Origin: Pseudomonadota bacterium
GTDB lineage: Bacteria > Pseudomonadota > Gammaproteobacteria > Burkholderiales > Burkholderiaceae_C
Direction of reading: 5' to 3'
NCBI GenBank assembly: GCA_021846025.1
Contig: JAJZDV010000004.1
Coordinates: forward strand, 1-54,558
DNA: 54,558 nucleotides
Every line of letters starts with the position of its first letter. Position 1 is the stretch's first letter. Both the position numbers and the translations under genes were made by a program. Shown here in pieces: positions 10,494-22,290 of this stretch. Below the pieces are notes generated by a model. The model was given only the letters and a program-made list of their open reading frames with translations, did no database searches and had not been told where the DNA came from.

Positions 10494-11216
10494 ATGTCCG
10501 CATCCATCATCGTTGCCCAGCCCGAAGGCCATGCCGAGCAACTCATGCTGCTGTTCCACGGCGTGGGCTCCGACGCCCGGGATCTGGTGCCGCTCGGCCA
10601 ACAGTTGGCTGCAGCGTTTCCCAGGGCCTGGATCGTCAGCGTGCAGGCTCCCGAACGCTCCGACTTCGGTCACGGCTACCAGTGGTTTTCCGTGAACGGC
10701 GTGACCGAAGCCAACCGCGCCGAACGCGTTGCGCTGGCCTTGCCGGCCTTCCTGGAGACCGTGCAGCACTGGCAAAGCCTCGCGCATGTCGGCGTCGGGC
10801 AGACGGCTCTCATCGGGTTCTCGCAAGGCGCCATCATGGCGCTGGAATCGACTCGCGACCGAACCCCCGTCGCGGGGCGCGTGGTGTCCATCGCCGGGCG
10901 CTTTGCCCAGTTGCCCCATGCAGCGGCCACGGGCACGACACTGCACTTCCTGCACGGCAAAAGCGACGCGGTGATGCCCTACGGTCTCACGGTGGCAGCC
11001 GCTGAACACCTGGTTGCCCTGGGCGGGGACGTGACCGCAGACGTGTTGCCGTTCCTCGGCCATGGCATCAATGCGGAACTGGTCGAGTTGCTGATCGCGC
11101 GGCTCCAAGGCTACGTGCCGCGCAGCCTGTGGCGAGCCGCTCTTGCCGCAGACCCTGGAAGCAAGAGCAGCCAGGATCGAACCCTGTTGCAGGGGCCTGA
11201 CGATTCAGGACCCTAG
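10494..11216 (+). CDS. Alpha/beta hydrolase, carboxylesterase YpfH-like
   Basis: LMLLFHGVGSDARDLVPLGQQLAAAFPRAWIVSVQAP...IGFSQGAIMALE. Confidence 0.82.
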   Translation: MSASIIVAQPEGHAEQLMLLFHGVGSDARDLVPLGQQLAAAFPRAWIVSVQAPERSDFGHGYQWFSVNGVTEANRAERVALALPAFLETVQHWQSLAHVGVGQTALIGFSQGAIMALESTRDRTPVAGRVVSIAGRFAQLPHAAATGTTLHFLHGKSDAVMPYGLTVAAAEHLVALGGDVTADVLPFLGHGINAELVELLIARLQGYVPRSLWRAALAADPGSKSSQDRTLLQGPDDSGP

Positions 11217-11277
11217 CCCCCAACTCGTGCTCGCGCGAGGATCCCCCAACCCTAACGATCGTCCATCGGAGTTCATC

Positions 11278-11688
11278 ATGATCAAACAATCCACCGCACC
11301 CTATGCCGCGCTGCTCTTGCGCGTGAGCCTGGGCATCCTGTTCCTGGCCCATGTCGGGCTCAAGATCTTCGTCTTCACCGTTCCCGGTTTCGTGGGGTAT
11401 TTCGCCTCGCTCGGACTGCCCGCGATTCTGGCTTACGCCGTCATCGCGCTGGAGTTGCTCGGCGGCATGGCCCTCATCCTGGGCATCTACGCACCTTGGG
11501 TCGCCATCCCGCTGGCGCTGGAGATGCTCGGCACGATTGTGCTCGTGCATGGTGCCAACGGCTGGCTGTTCACCAACAAGGGCGGGGGCTGGGAATACCC
11601 CGCGTTCTGGACGGTGGGCCTGATTGCGCTGTTCCTGCTGGGCGATGGCGCCATGGCGCTCAAACCGGTCCAGCGCAGCGCAGCATGA
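11278..11688 (+). CDS. DoxX family membrane protein
   Basis: PYAALLLRVSLGILFLAHVGLKIF...LELLGGMALILGIY; four hydrophobic segments. Confidence 0.85.
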   Translation: MIKQSTAPYAALLLRVSLGILFLAHVGLKIFVFTVPGFVGYFASLGLPAILAYAVIALELLGGMALILGIYAPWVAIPLALEMLGTIVLVHGANGWLFTNKGGGWEYPAFWTVGLIALFLLGDGAMALKPVQRSAA

Positions 11689-11778
11689 GTGCGTGACCGC
11701 TTGAGGACGGGGCCACGCGGCGAACCCTGGAAAGGCTCCGGGATCCAGACAGGCCCCGGTCGCCAGGGCGGCGTCGTG

Positions 11779-12591
11779 TCATGAGCCGCCGAACATGAAA
11801 TTGGACACGCTGATGCCCCCGAAGAAATGATCTTCGTGATAAACCCGTGCAGCGGGTTCGGCGTACGCAGCACCCACAGCCACCATCAGCGGCAAGAGAT
11901 GTTCCTCGCGCGGGTGAGCCTGCCGCGCGGCCGGGGCTTGTTCCCACGCGATCAGGGACGCGGCGCGCTGGGCGGGTTCGCTGAACACGAGCGTGTCCTG
12001 CAGCCAGGCGTCGAATGCTGCCGATGGTGCTTGCGCCGCCGGCCCGAACATGCGTAAGTTGTGGTAGCTCAAGCCGCTGCCGATCAGCAGCACCCCGAGG
12101 TCTCGCAAGGGGGCCAGCGCACGGCCGGCGGCGAGATGCATGCGCGGATCGAGCCCACGCTTGAGCGAGAGTTGCAGCACCGGAACCTTGGCGTCGGGGT
12201 AGATCACAGCCATCGGCGCGTACAGGCCATGGTCAAACCCCCGCTCCGGCTCCAGGCGAGCGGCAATGCCGGCCTGGCCGAGCAGGTCCAGAACCTGCTC
12301 GGCCAGATGCGGCGAACCTGGCGCTGCATACTGGATGCGGTAGGTGAAGTCGGGGAAGCCACCGTAGTCGTAGATCATTGGCGGGTTCGGGCTGGACATG
12401 ACCGCGAACTCCGGCTCCTCCCAATGGGCGGAGACCATCAACACCGCCTTGGGCGTTGCGCCGACCCGTTGCGGCATCTGCCGTAATGCAGCGGCGAGCT
12501 GGTCGTAGCGGCCACCCATTTGATCCATCATCCAGGGCCATGGGCCGCCGCCGTGAGAGATGAAAAAGGTCGGGAGTGTCTGCATGGCCAT
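11779..12591 (-). CDS. Second DODA/LigB-family extradiol dioxygenase
   Basis: PTFFISHGGGPWPW...KAVLMVSAHWEE...GFDHGLYAPMAVIYPDAKVPVLQLSL...REEHLLPLMVAVGAA. Confidence 0.87.
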   Translation of the reverse strand: MAMQTLPTFFISHGGGPWPWMMDQMGGRYDQLAAALRQMPQRVGATPKAVLMVSAHWEEPEFAVMSSPNPPMIYDYGGFPDFTYRIQYAAPGSPHLAEQVLDLLGQAGIAARLEPERGFDHGLYAPMAVIYPDAKVPVLQLSLKRGLDPRMHLAAGRALAPLRDLGVLLIGSGLSYHNLRMFGPAAQAPSAAFDAWLQDTLVFSEPAQRAASLIAWEQAPAARQAHPREEHLLPLMVAVGAAYAEPAARVYHEDHFFGGISVSNFMFGGS

Positions 12592-12819
12592 GGGGAGGAA
12601 GGTCAATGTTCGAGCGTGTTTCGGCCGTACCGTTGTACGCCATGGCGATACCGAGGTCAAACTTCACCTAGGGTTGAGGCGGCGGCAAGTCGGGTGCAGG
12701 GCGCATGCGATCGGTTTCCGGCTCTCGGTCATCTCACCACCGCCATGCGCCCTCCTCGCGCACCAACAGGCCTGCAAAGCGACGCGGTGCGCCGCATGCC
12801 GATCGGCCCAGCGCGGTGT

Positions 12820-13440
12820 TCACGCCGGAGGTGGAGCCGTGTCATGAAACGAGGCACGCTGGGTGAGCTTGTCGAAGAGCTTGGCCAACTTGGGTTCATC
12901 GGGCTTCCAACGGACCTCGGTGCAGCGGAAATCGACATAAGCCAGGGCGGAGCCGATGGCGATGTCGGCCAGCGTCAGGTGATTGCCGCACATCCAGGGC
13001 GAGTCGCCCAGACCGGCGGACATGGCCTTGATGGCGGCACGCACCTTGCCGAGCTGACGATCGACCCACGCCGGGCTGCGCTGGGCATCGGTGCGGCCGG
13101 GCCAGGTCTGCTCCAGCCGGGCGGCGGAGGCCGCATCCATCACGCCATCGGCCAGGGCTTCCCAGGTGCGCACCTCGGCGCGCTCGCGCCCGGTGCCCGG
13201 AATGAGTTTGCCCACGGGCGAGAGGGTGTCGAGGTATTCGACGATGACGCGCGAGTCGTAGATGCTGCTGCCGTCTTCCAGCACCAGACAGGGCACCTTG
13301 CCCAGCGGGTTGCTGTCCTGGATACGCGTGGCGGCATCCCAGACGTTTTCCTCGACGAACTTGTATTCGAGTTTTTTTTCCGCGAGCACGATGCGGACTT
13401 TGCGCACATAGGGGCTGGTACGCGAGCCGATGATTTTCAT
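12820..13440 (-). CDS. Glutathione S-transferase family protein
   Basis: MKIIGSRTSPYVRKVRIVLAEKKLEYKFVEENVW...NPLGKVPCLVLEDGSSIYDSRVIVEYLD. Confidence 0.9.
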   Translation of the reverse strand: MKIIGSRTSPYVRKVRIVLAEKKLEYKFVEENVWDAATRIQDSNPLGKVPCLVLEDGSSIYDSRVIVEYLDTLSPVGKLIPGTGRERAEVRTWEALADGVMDAASAARLEQTWPGRTDAQRSPAWVDRQLGKVRAAIKAMSAGLGDSPWMCGNHLTLADIAIGSALAYVDFRCTEVRWKPDEPKLAKLFDKLTQRASFHDTAPPPA

Positions 13441-13476
13441 GACCATGGTGACCTTGGATTCAAGGCCGCAGTATAA

Positions 13477-14979
<1,503 letters not shown>

Positions 14980-15108
14980 GCTGGGGCCGCCGCGGCGCAG
15001 CGGAGTCGAGGCCAGGCCCGTCGCGCCCAGGTCGAGTTGCCTGCGAGTCTTTTTCCACCGCCCAGCGCCGAGCGCACACGACTTTCCCCCTTCGCCAGGA
15101 CCCTTCCC

Positions 15109-15468
15109 ATGCTCAAGCTCATCGTCAAATGGCTGCTCTCGGCCACGGCCCTGCTGGCCGTGGCGTATCTCGACAGCGGTGTGCAGATCGCGGGTTTTGC
15201 CGCGGCCATGTGGGCGGCGCTCCTCATCGGCCTGCTCAACACGCTGGTGCGCCCGGTGCTGTTCATCCTGACCCTGCCCATCACGGTGCTCACGCTCGGG
15301 CTGTTCTTCTTCGTCATCAATGCGCTGATGTTTTATGCCGCCTCCGGACTGATCGATGGTTTCGTCGTGCGCAGCTTTGGCGCCGCCATCGTCGGTTCGT
15401 TGCTGTACAGCGTCGCCGGGCTCATCATCGACAGCGCGCTGGAAGGCGTGTTCGTGGCCCGACGCTGA
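15109..15468 (+). CDS. Phage holin family 4-like small membrane protein
   Basis: MLKLIVKWLLSATALLAVAYLDSGVQIAGFAAAMWAALLIGLLNTLVRPVLFILTLPITVLTLGLFFFVINALMF. Confidence 0.8.
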   Translation: MLKLIVKWLLSATALLAVAYLDSGVQIAGFAAAMWAALLIGLLNTLVRPVLFILTLPITVLTLGLFFFVINALMFYAASGLIDGFVVRSFGAAIVGSLLYSVAGLIIDSALEGVFVARR

Positions 15469-15488
15469 GCCACGCCGGGCTTCGACCG

Positions 15489-15516
15489 AAAAAAAAGCGA
15501 CCCGAGTGGGTCGCTT
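15489..15516 (-). terminator. Rho-independent terminator downstream of htpX
   Basis: Minus strand GCGACCC-ACTC-GGGTCGC followed by TTTTTTTT. Confidence 0.8.
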
Positions 15517-15539
15517 CCGGGTGGACGTGATGGGCTGGG

Positions 15540-16418
15540 TCACGGACGAGCGCGCTGGTCCTGGCCGGTGCGCATCGTGTGCGCGATCTGCATCAGCGCA
15601 GCGACGCGCTCCTCGGTCGGCGGGTGGGTGGAGAACAGTCTGCCGAGACCGCCCGCATGCAGCGGATTCAAAATCATCATCTGTGCGGTTGCCGGATGCG
15701 ACTCGGCGGCCTGGAACGGAACCCCGCGTGCCACGGCCTCGATTTTTTGCAGCGCCGATGCCAGGGCTTCGGGATCGCCCGAGATTTCGGCGCCACCGCG
15801 GTCGGCCTCGAATTCGCGGGCGCGCGAGATCGCCATCTGGATCAAGCTGGCCGCCAGCGGCGCCAGGATCGCCAGGGCGATGCCCGCGATCGGGTTCGCC
15901 GGCCGGCCGTTTGCATCACGCCCACCGAAGAACAGGGCGAAATTGGCGAGCGCGGAAATGGCGCCAGCCATGGTCGCGCTGATGGTCGAAATGAGAATGT
16001 CGCGATGCTTCACATGCGTGAGTTCGTGCGCCATCACACCGCGCAGTTCGCGCTCGCTGAGCACGCGCATGATGCCGGTTGTGGCGGCCACCGCGGCGTG
16101 TTCCGGGTTGCGCCCGGTGGCGAAAGCGTTGGGTGCGTCTTCGTTGATGACATAGACGCGCGGCATGGGCAGTTGTGCCCGCTGCGCCAGATCCTGCACC
16201 ATGCGGTAGAACTGCGGCGCACTGTGCTCGTCGACTTCCTGCGCGTTGTACATGCGCAGCACCATCTTGTCGGAAAACCAGTAGCTGAAAACGTTCATAC
16301 CCAGGGCGAACAGCAGGGCCAGCATCATGCCTTGTTGCCCGCCGATGGACGAACCGATCACCATGAACAGCGCCGTGATGGCGGCCATCAGCACGGCGGT
16401 CTTGAGCAGATTGAACAT
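15540..16418 (-). CDS. htpX: Membrane zinc metalloprotease HtpX
   Basis: [22 protein letters not shown]...[18 protein letters not shown] (HExxH)...[28 protein letters not shown]. Confidence 0.95.
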   Translation of the reverse strand: MFNLLKTAVLMAAITALFMVIGSSIGGQQGMMLALLFALGMNVFSYWFSDKMVLRMYNAQEVDEHSAPQFYRMVQDLAQRAQLPMPRVYVINEDAPNAFATGRNPEHAAVAATTGIMRVLSERELRGVMAHELTHVKHRDILISTISATMAGAISALANFALFFGGRDANGRPANPIAGIALAILAPLAASLIQMAISRAREFEADRGGAEISGDPEALASALQKIEAVARGVPFQAAESHPATAQMMILNPLHAGGLGRLFSTHPPTEERVAALMQIAHTMRTGQDQRARP

Positions 16419-16493
16419 CGCATTCACCCCGTTTACGTTTGGAAACAATGACGTAGATTGTGCCGCAGGCGGAAAGTTCAAGCCCGCCGGGGT

Positions 16494-17576
16494 TCAGGCT
16501 GTCGGGTGTGGCGGGGTCGACGTCGCTCGAGCGTCGGCCTCCGGCGGTGGGCCGGAAGCGAACACCTGGCCAACTTGCACCATGACGCTCTGCAGGACCA
16601 GGCTTGCATCCTGCGGCTTGCCACCGGGCTTTTGCAACCGGGTCAGGCGCAGACAGCCGGTGCCGCAGGCCACGTCGACTCCCCCCTGGGACGGCACGGC
16701 GAGCACGGTGCCGGGCCGATGCCCTGCAGCCGTCGTGGGCAACACCTTGGCGGCCAGGATTTTCAAGGTCGTCGCACCGCAACGCGTTTGGGTTCCCGGG
16801 GCGGGCTGGAAGGCGCGGATGCGCCGCTCCAGCACGTCGGCCGGCAGTGACCAGTCCAGCCAAGCTTCACGCTTGCCGATCTTGGCGGCGTAGGTCGCGT
16901 CCTCGACGGGCTGGGCCGTGGGTTCGGCCACTCCGGCTTGCAGGTCCGCCAGGGTTTGCAGCAGCAGGCGCCCGCCCAATGCCGCCAGCTTGTCGTGCAA
17001 GCTGGCGGTGGTGTCGTCGGGGGCGATCGGCATGTCTTGCATGCGGTAGACCGGACCGGTATCCAGCCCCGCGTCCATGCGCATGATGCTGATGCCGGTC
17101 TCACGGTCACCGGCTTCGATGGCGCGGTGAATGGGCGCGGCCCCCCGCCAGCGCGGCAGCAGCGATGCGTGGATGTTGATGCAGCCCAGGGACGGCAGGT
17201 CCAGCAGCCATTGCGGCAGGATCAATCCGTAGGCGGCAACCACCAGCACGTGAGGCCCGGCTTGCCGCAGCGCCTCGAGCGCCGCTGCGGCATCGGCCGG
17301 CCAGCGACCGTCGAGCCGCAAGCCTCGCGGCTGCGCCAGCGGCAGGCCATGCGCCAAGGCCACTTGCTTGACGGCGCTGGATTGCAGTTGCAGGCCGCGC
17401 CCGGCCGGGCGATCCGGCTGGGTCAGCACCAGCGGCAACGCAAAGCCCGCCGCAATCAGATCGCGCAGTGCGGTTGCTGCGAATTCCGGCGTGCCGGCAA
17501 AAGCCACGCGCAGCTTGGTGGCGCAGGTGGGGGTTGCGTTCGCGTCGAGCCCCGATGCGGTGGATGCGGACTTCAA
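16494..17576 (-). CDS. fmt: Methionyl-tRNA formyltransferase
   Basis: [23 protein letters not shown]...[49 protein letters not shown]; no in-frame ATG nearby, TTG at 17576 overlaps the def stop. Confidence 0.93.
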   Translation of the reverse strand: MKSASTASGLDANATPTCATKLRVAFAGTPEFAATALRDLIAAGFALPLVLTQPDRPAGRGLQLQSSAVKQVALAHGLPLAQPRGLRLDGRWPADAAAALEALRQAGPHVLVVAAYGLILPQWLLDLPSLGCINIHASLLPRWRGAAPIHRAIEAGDRETGISIMRMDAGLDTGPVYRMQDMPIAPDDTTASLHDKLAALGGRLLLQTLADLQAGVAEPTAQPVEDATYAAKIGKREAWLDWSLPADVLERRIRAFQPAPGTQTRCGATTLKILAAKVLPTTAAGHRPGTVLAVPSQGGVDVACGTGCLRLTRLQKPGGKPQDASLVLQSVMVQVGQVFASGPPPEADARATSTPPHPTA

Positions 17577-18079
17577 GCCGCTTCGCGCTGGCGCTTGAGC
17601 ATGCGTGACTTGATGCGGCGGCGCTTGAGCGGCGAGAGGTAGTCGACGAACACCTTGCCGTCGAGGTGGTCCATTTCGTGCTGGATGCAGACCGAGAGCA
17701 GCCCATCGGCCTCCAACTCGAATCGTTCGCCGTGGGCATCGAGCGCGCGCACGCGGATGCGGTCGGGGCGGGTCACCTTGTCGTAGATGCCCGGCACCGA
17801 TAGACAACCTTCTTCCCACTCCTTCAGGTCGGCGCTGCGCGTGACGATTTCCGGGTTGATCAGCACCAGCGGCTGGTCGCGCTCCTCGGAGGTATCCGAA
17901 ACGATGATGCGCTCGTGGATGTCGGCCTGCGTTGCGGCCAGGCCCACGCCCTTGGCCGCATACATCGTTTCGAACAGATCGGCCAGCAGTGCGCGCACGC
18001 GGTCGTCCACCACGGCGACAGGTTTGGCCACCTTGTACAAGCGAGGGTCGGGATACTGGAGAATGGAGAGTCGGGACAT
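17573..18079 (-). CDS. def: Peptide deformylase
   Basis: [21 protein letters not shown]...[17 protein letters not shown]...EEGCLSVPG...[19 protein letters not shown]. Confidence 0.96.
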   Translation of the reverse strand: MSRLSILQYPDPRLYKVAKPVAVVDDRVRALLADLFETMYAAKGVGLAATQADIHERIIVSDTSEERDQPLVLINPEIVTRSADLKEWEEGCLSVPGIYDKVTRPDRIRVRALDAHGERFELEADGLLSVCIQHEMDHLDGKVFVDYLSPLKRRRIKSRMLKRQREAA

Positions 18080-18376
18080 GATGAACTCGGGGCCGAAGGC
18101 AGCCACGGTCGGGTCGAGAAAACACCTGGCGCGGCATTCATGCAACTGCAATGCGCCGCAAACAGCGCTTTTCATTGCAGCAACAGGGCCTTGTGGAGAC
18201 AATGTAACAAGTCTTTGAGGTTTGGCGCCGCGCCAAGACAGTGCAGTTTCAGCCGATTCGCCTCGGCCCCCGAACTGCGAAACTGCGGGTGGCAGCTTGA
18301 CGCCATGGTTGGAACTGCACGTCGTTTTGCTGGCCGCTGTTGCGGATATCGATATTTTCTTCCTGGGGGCGGATTC

Positions 18377-19561
18377 ATGCAATGCAAGCTCATCAACCAT
18401 GTTGCCGCAGCAGGACTCTTGCTGTGGTCCGCCGCTGCACTCGCCCAGACGGGGGTCGTCACGCCCTCGGCGACCGCACCCGGCATCGGGAGCTTGCCGA
18501 ACGAGCCCGTGGCGCCGTCGCAACTGGCGCAAGCCCGGGCCGCGGCGCAACAAGGCATTCCCGTGTCCGAACTGGCGCCCAATGCGCCGCAGCGCTACAC
18601 CATCAAACGCGGTGACACGCTGTGGGCCATTTCCGGCCGCTATCTGAAAAAACCCTGGAACTGGCCCACGCTGTGGGGCATGAACCTGGCGCAGATCCGC
18701 AACCCGCACTGGATTTTCCCCGGCCAGGTGCTCGTGCTCACCATTGCCAACGGGCGCGCAACCCTGGCTCTGGAGAACGGCCAGAGCATCCAAGGCGAGG
18801 CCGGCATCCCCACCGTGACGCTGGAGCCGCATGCCATCGGCGAGGCGCTGCCGCCGTCCGGCATCCCCACGCTCGACCCGGCGTTGATCGACCCGTTCCT
18901 CACGCGCCCGCTCATCGTCGAGCCCGATGAACTCGCCCAGTCGCCGCGCATCGTGGCGCTCACGCCCGAGCATGCGATGCTCGCGCCGGGTGACCGTGCC
19001 TATGTGCGTGGTCCGTTGGGGGCCACCACCCGCTTCGACGTCTATCGGCCGGGGCGGCCATTGTTCGACCCCACGACGAAAAAGATCATTGCCTACGAGT
19101 CCGAATATCTTGGAGCGGTGGAATTGATCCGTCCGCCCCAGGGCAAGGACCAGGTGGCCACGGTCAAGGTCCTGTCCACCGTGCGCGAAATGGGTGTCGG
19201 CGACCGGCTCATCGCCCAGCCGCCACGCCAATTCCTCAACTTCACGCCGCACGCGCCAGACAGGCCCGTGGACGGGCAAATCGTCTCCATCTACGGTGAC
19301 CTGCAGATGGCCGGCAAGAACAGCGTGGTCGCCCTCAACCGCGGCGCCGAGGAGGGCCTGGAGCGTGGCGACGTGCTCACCATCCTGCAAGGCCCACGCG
19401 AAGTGACCGACACCACGCTGGAAGACAGGCCGGTGATCGAAATTCCGGCGCGTCGCATCGGCCTGCTGATGGTGTTTCGCACCTTCCACCATGTCGCCTA
19501 CGGCCTGGTGCTGGAGTCCGACCAGCCGGTCTTGGTGGCCGATCACGTCCAGCAGCCCTGA
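18377..19561 (+). CDS. LysM peptidoglycan-binding domain protein
   Basis: Signal peptide [23 protein letters not shown]; Lys[32 protein letters not shown]. Confidence 0.9.
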   Translation: MQCKLINHVAAAGLLLWSAAALAQTGVVTPSATAPGIGSLPNEPVAPSQLAQARAAAQQGIPVSELAPNAPQRYTIKRGDTLWAISGRYLKKPWNWPTLWGMNLAQIRNPHWIFPGQVLVLTIANGRATLALENGQSIQGEAGIPTVTLEPHAIGEALPPSGIPTLDPALIDPFLTRPLIVEPDELAQSPRIVALTPEHAMLAPGDRAYVRGPLGATTRFDVYRPGRPLFDPTTKKIIAYESEYLGAVELIRPPQGKDQVATVKVLSTVREMGVGDRLIAQPPRQFLNFTPHAPDRPVDGQIVSIYGDLQMAGKNSVVALNRGAEEGLERGDVLTILQGPREVTDTTLEDRPVIEIPARRIGLLMVFRTFHHVAYGLVLESDQPVLVADHVQQP

Positions 19562-19583
19562 CCCGCACCCAGCCAGCCTCACC

Positions 19584-20741
19584 ATGATGGGCGAGGCTGA
19601 ACTCGCGTCCTGGCTGCGGCTGCTGGAGACGCCGGGCGTCGGCACCGAAACCGCGCGCCGTCTGCTGGCCGCCTTCGGCTTGCCCGAGCAGGTGTTCGCG
19701 CAAAGCGCAGCGTTGCTCGAGCGTGTGGTGCCCGCAGCCGTCGCCCGTGCCCTGCGCAGCCCGCCCGAGGCGCCTCTGCTGGAACGTATCGCCCGTACCC
19801 GTGAGTGGTTGAACGAGCCCCGGCACCATCTGCTGACCCTGGCGGACGCCGCTTACCCGCCGTTGCTGCTGCAGACCGCCGATCCCCCGCCTCTGCTCTA
19901 TGCCCGGGGCCGGCTGGACCTGCTCCACCGCCCGCAAACCCTCGCCATCGTCGGCAGCCGCCATCCTTCCGCGCAAGGCGGACGCGACGCGCATGACTTT
20001 GCCCGCGACCTCAGCGCCGCAGGCATGACCATCGTCTCGGGCATGGCACGCGGGGTCGATGCCCAGGCGCACCTGGGAGCCCTGCTGGCCGCGCAGGACA
20101 ACCCCGACGGCGCCGGCTCCACCATAGCCGTGCTCGGCACCGGCTGCGACCGCGTCTATCCCGCAGCGCATCGCGAACTGGCGCATCGCATCGCTGAGCA
20201 TGGCCTCCTGCTCTCCGAATTCCCGCTAGGAACCGCTCCGGCCCGCGGCAATTTTCCGCGCCGCAACCGCATCATCAGCGGGCTGTCCCGTGGTGTGCTG
20301 GTCAGCGAGGCTGCGGTGCAGTCCGGCTCGCTCATCACAGCCCGCCTGGCCGCCGAGCAGGGCCGCGAGGTGTTCGCCATTCCCGGCTCCATCCACAATC
20401 CCATGTCGCGCGGCTGCCATCGCCTGCTGCGCGACGGCGCCAAGCTGGTGGAGTGCGTCGACGATGTCTTGAGCGAGCTGCAAGGGACCGTGCCGCAGGG
20501 CCGGCCGGAACCGACCGGAGCGGACGCAGCGCCGGCGGCGCATGCGGATCTCGACGCGGCAGCCCCCGCCGCACGCGAACTCCTCGATGCGCTCGGCTAC
20601 GCCATCCTGAGTTTCGACGAACTCGCCGCACGCACCGGCCGCAGTGCCCAGTGGCTGGGGGAGCATCTGATCGAACTCGAACTGCAAGGCCGCGTTGCCC
20701 GCCTGCCCGGGGCACGTTACCAGCGCATCGAGCGCGCCTGA
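19584..20741 (+). CDS. dprA: DNA-processing protein DprA
   Basis: [49 protein letters not shown]...[47 protein letters not shown]. Confidence 0.95.
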   Translation: MMGEAELASWLRLLETPGVGTETARRLLAAFGLPEQVFAQSAALLERVVPAAVARALRSPPEAPLLERIARTREWLNEPRHHLLTLADAAYPPLLLQTADPPPLLYARGRLDLLHRPQTLAIVGSRHPSAQGGRDAHDFARDLSAAGMTIVSGMARGVDAQAHLGALLAAQDNPDGAGSTIAVLGTGCDRVYPAAHRELAHRIAEHGLLLSEFPLGTAPARGNFPRRNRIISGLSRGVLVSEAAVQSGSLITARLAAEQGREVFAIPGSIHNPMSRGCHRLLRDGAKLVECVDDVLSELQGTVPQGRPEPTGADAAPAAHADLDAAAPAARELLDALGYAILSFDELAARTGRSAQWLGEHLIELELQGRVARLPGARYQRIERA

Positions 20742-20874
20742 AACCACCGCCCGGGCATTCGGGCCAGCCCGGTTTCGTGGTGGCCTTTGCCCGCCGGAGC
20801 CGGACTTTTCAGCGGCGTGGGCCCGGCACGTCCTTGCGCCACGACCCTCGCGGCCTTGTGCATAAAATGGCCGC

Positions 20875-21333
20875 ATGTTCGACATCCTGATGTACGTCTA
20901 CGAAACCTACTGGCACCCTGAGGCTTGCCCGGAACTCGGGCAGTTGTCGCGCAAGTTGAGCGCCGCCGGTTTCGAGAACGAAGAAATCAACGATGCCCTC
21001 GACTGGCTGCGAGGGCTGGAGCAGGCCGTCGCCGGCAGTCGCACCCTGGGCGCGCCCAGCGACCGATCCATCCGGCTGTATGCCCAGCGGGAACTCGACT
21101 GCCTGGGTGTGGACGCCGTGGGCTACCTGAATTTTCTCGAATCCGCCGGGACGCTGCAGGCCCATCTGCGCGAAATCGTGGTGGAACGGGCTTTGGCCAC
21201 CGGCATCAAACAACTGCCGCTGGAGCAACTCAAGACCATCGTCCTGATGGTGTTCTGGCGCCTCGACGAAGAACCCGACGCCCTCATCCTCGACGAGCTG
21301 TTCGTCGAAGCCGACGATCGGGTCGTGCATTGA
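20875..21333 (+). CDS. smg: DUF494 / Smg family protein
   Basis: MFDILMYVYETYW...LSRKLSAAGFENEEINDALDWLRGLE; downstream of dprA. Confidence 0.88.
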   Translation: MFDILMYVYETYWHPEACPELGQLSRKLSAAGFENEEINDALDWLRGLEQAVAGSRTLGAPSDRSIRLYAQRELDCLGVDAVGYLNFLESAGTLQAHLREIVVERALATGIKQLPLEQLKTIVLMVFWRLDEEPDALILDELFVEADDRVVH

Positions 21334-21416
21334 GCCCCTCGTCGCGTCCGCGACGGCCGGCACGCCGTTGCGCACGCGCACGCACACACCCTACGCAATC
21401 CCCTGGAGAAACATCC

Positions 21417-22208
21417 ATGTCCTGGAATCACAGCCGCGCCGCCCTGGGTGCCGTGCTCCCCTTGACCCTGCTGCTCGCTGCATGCGGCGGAGGCGCCAAT
21501 ACCCAGTATCAGGGGTCCACCCTCAACGGCACGGTGTTGATGGGCGCAGGGCAGCCTGTCAGCAGCAACGGTGCGGGTGTTGTCTGCTTGTATGCGGTGA
21601 CCAACGGCCAAGGCAATCCGGTCAACACCGGGGTTTCCCCTCCTGCAAACACGGGGACCAACCTGACCTCGTTCAATACATGCAACATTCCCATCGCGGC
21701 CAACGGCACGTTTTCGGTCAACCTGACGAGCTATTACGGTCCGGTCCTGATCCAGGTCGCAGGTGGCAGCTACACCAATGTGGCGACCGGGGCCGCGGCA
21801 TCCCTGACGAGCCTTGCCAGCACCAACGCCAGCCTCCAGGCCTTGGTGCAAATTGGCGGCGGCGGCACGGTGAATGCCGTGGTGACCCCGCTGACCACCG
21901 TGGCCACGGCCATGATCACCCCCAACAGCGGTCTGACGATAGCCAACTACGCCGCGGCCTCGGCCAAGGTGGCCAGCGAGTTTCAACTGGGTGGCCTGAA
22001 CATCAATGCCATGCCGGCATCCGGTGATGCCTACGACCTGGCGCTCAAGGGTGTGCAGGATTACCTGGTGGTCCCGCCGGCTTCAACCGACGACCCGAAT
22101 GCCAACAACCTGCTGACCTGGAACCTCACGGCTTCGCCTGTTGCCGGCGACTACACCTCGGCCTACAACGCCATCAACGGCACGGCTCTGACCTTCACAT
22201 TCAACTGA
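21417..22208 (+). CDS. Hypothetical lipoprotein
   Basis: Lipobox LTLLLAAC; Gly/Asn/Thr-rich body; plausible RBS. Confidence 0.7.
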   Translation: MSWNHSRAALGAVLPLTLLLAACGGGANTQYQGSTLNGTVLMGAGQPVSSNGAGVVCLYAVTNGQGNPVNTGVSPPANTGTNLTSFNTCNIPIAANGTFSVNLTSYYGPVLIQVAGGSYTNVATGAAASLTSLASTNASLQALVQIGGGGTVNAVVTPLTTVATAMITPNSGLTIANYAAASAKVASEFQLGGLNINAMPASGDAYDLALKGVQDYLVVPPASTDDPNANNLLTWNLTASPVAGDYTSAYNAINGTALTFTFN

Positions 22209-22238
22209 AACCCGGCTGCAACTTGGTTCCCCGCGATG

Positions 22239-22264
22239 AAAAAGCCGCCTGAAGGCGGCTTTTT
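22239..22264. terminator. Bidirectional rho-independent terminator between lipoprotein (+) and secF (-)
   Basis: AAAAAGCCGCC-TGAA-GGCGGCTTTTT. Confidence 0.9.
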
Positions 22265-22290
22265 CATGCAGGTCATGGTTCCGGGTTGGT

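Noticed and set aside
15109-15468. Prophage holin
   Set aside because: The 'phage holin family 4' label is a fold/family name; no other phage genes nearby, so it is an ordinary chromosomal membrane protein.
17573-19645. 690-aa ORF containing def
   Set aside because: Only the last 168 aa match peptide deformylase; the upstream part is antisense to the LysM gene.
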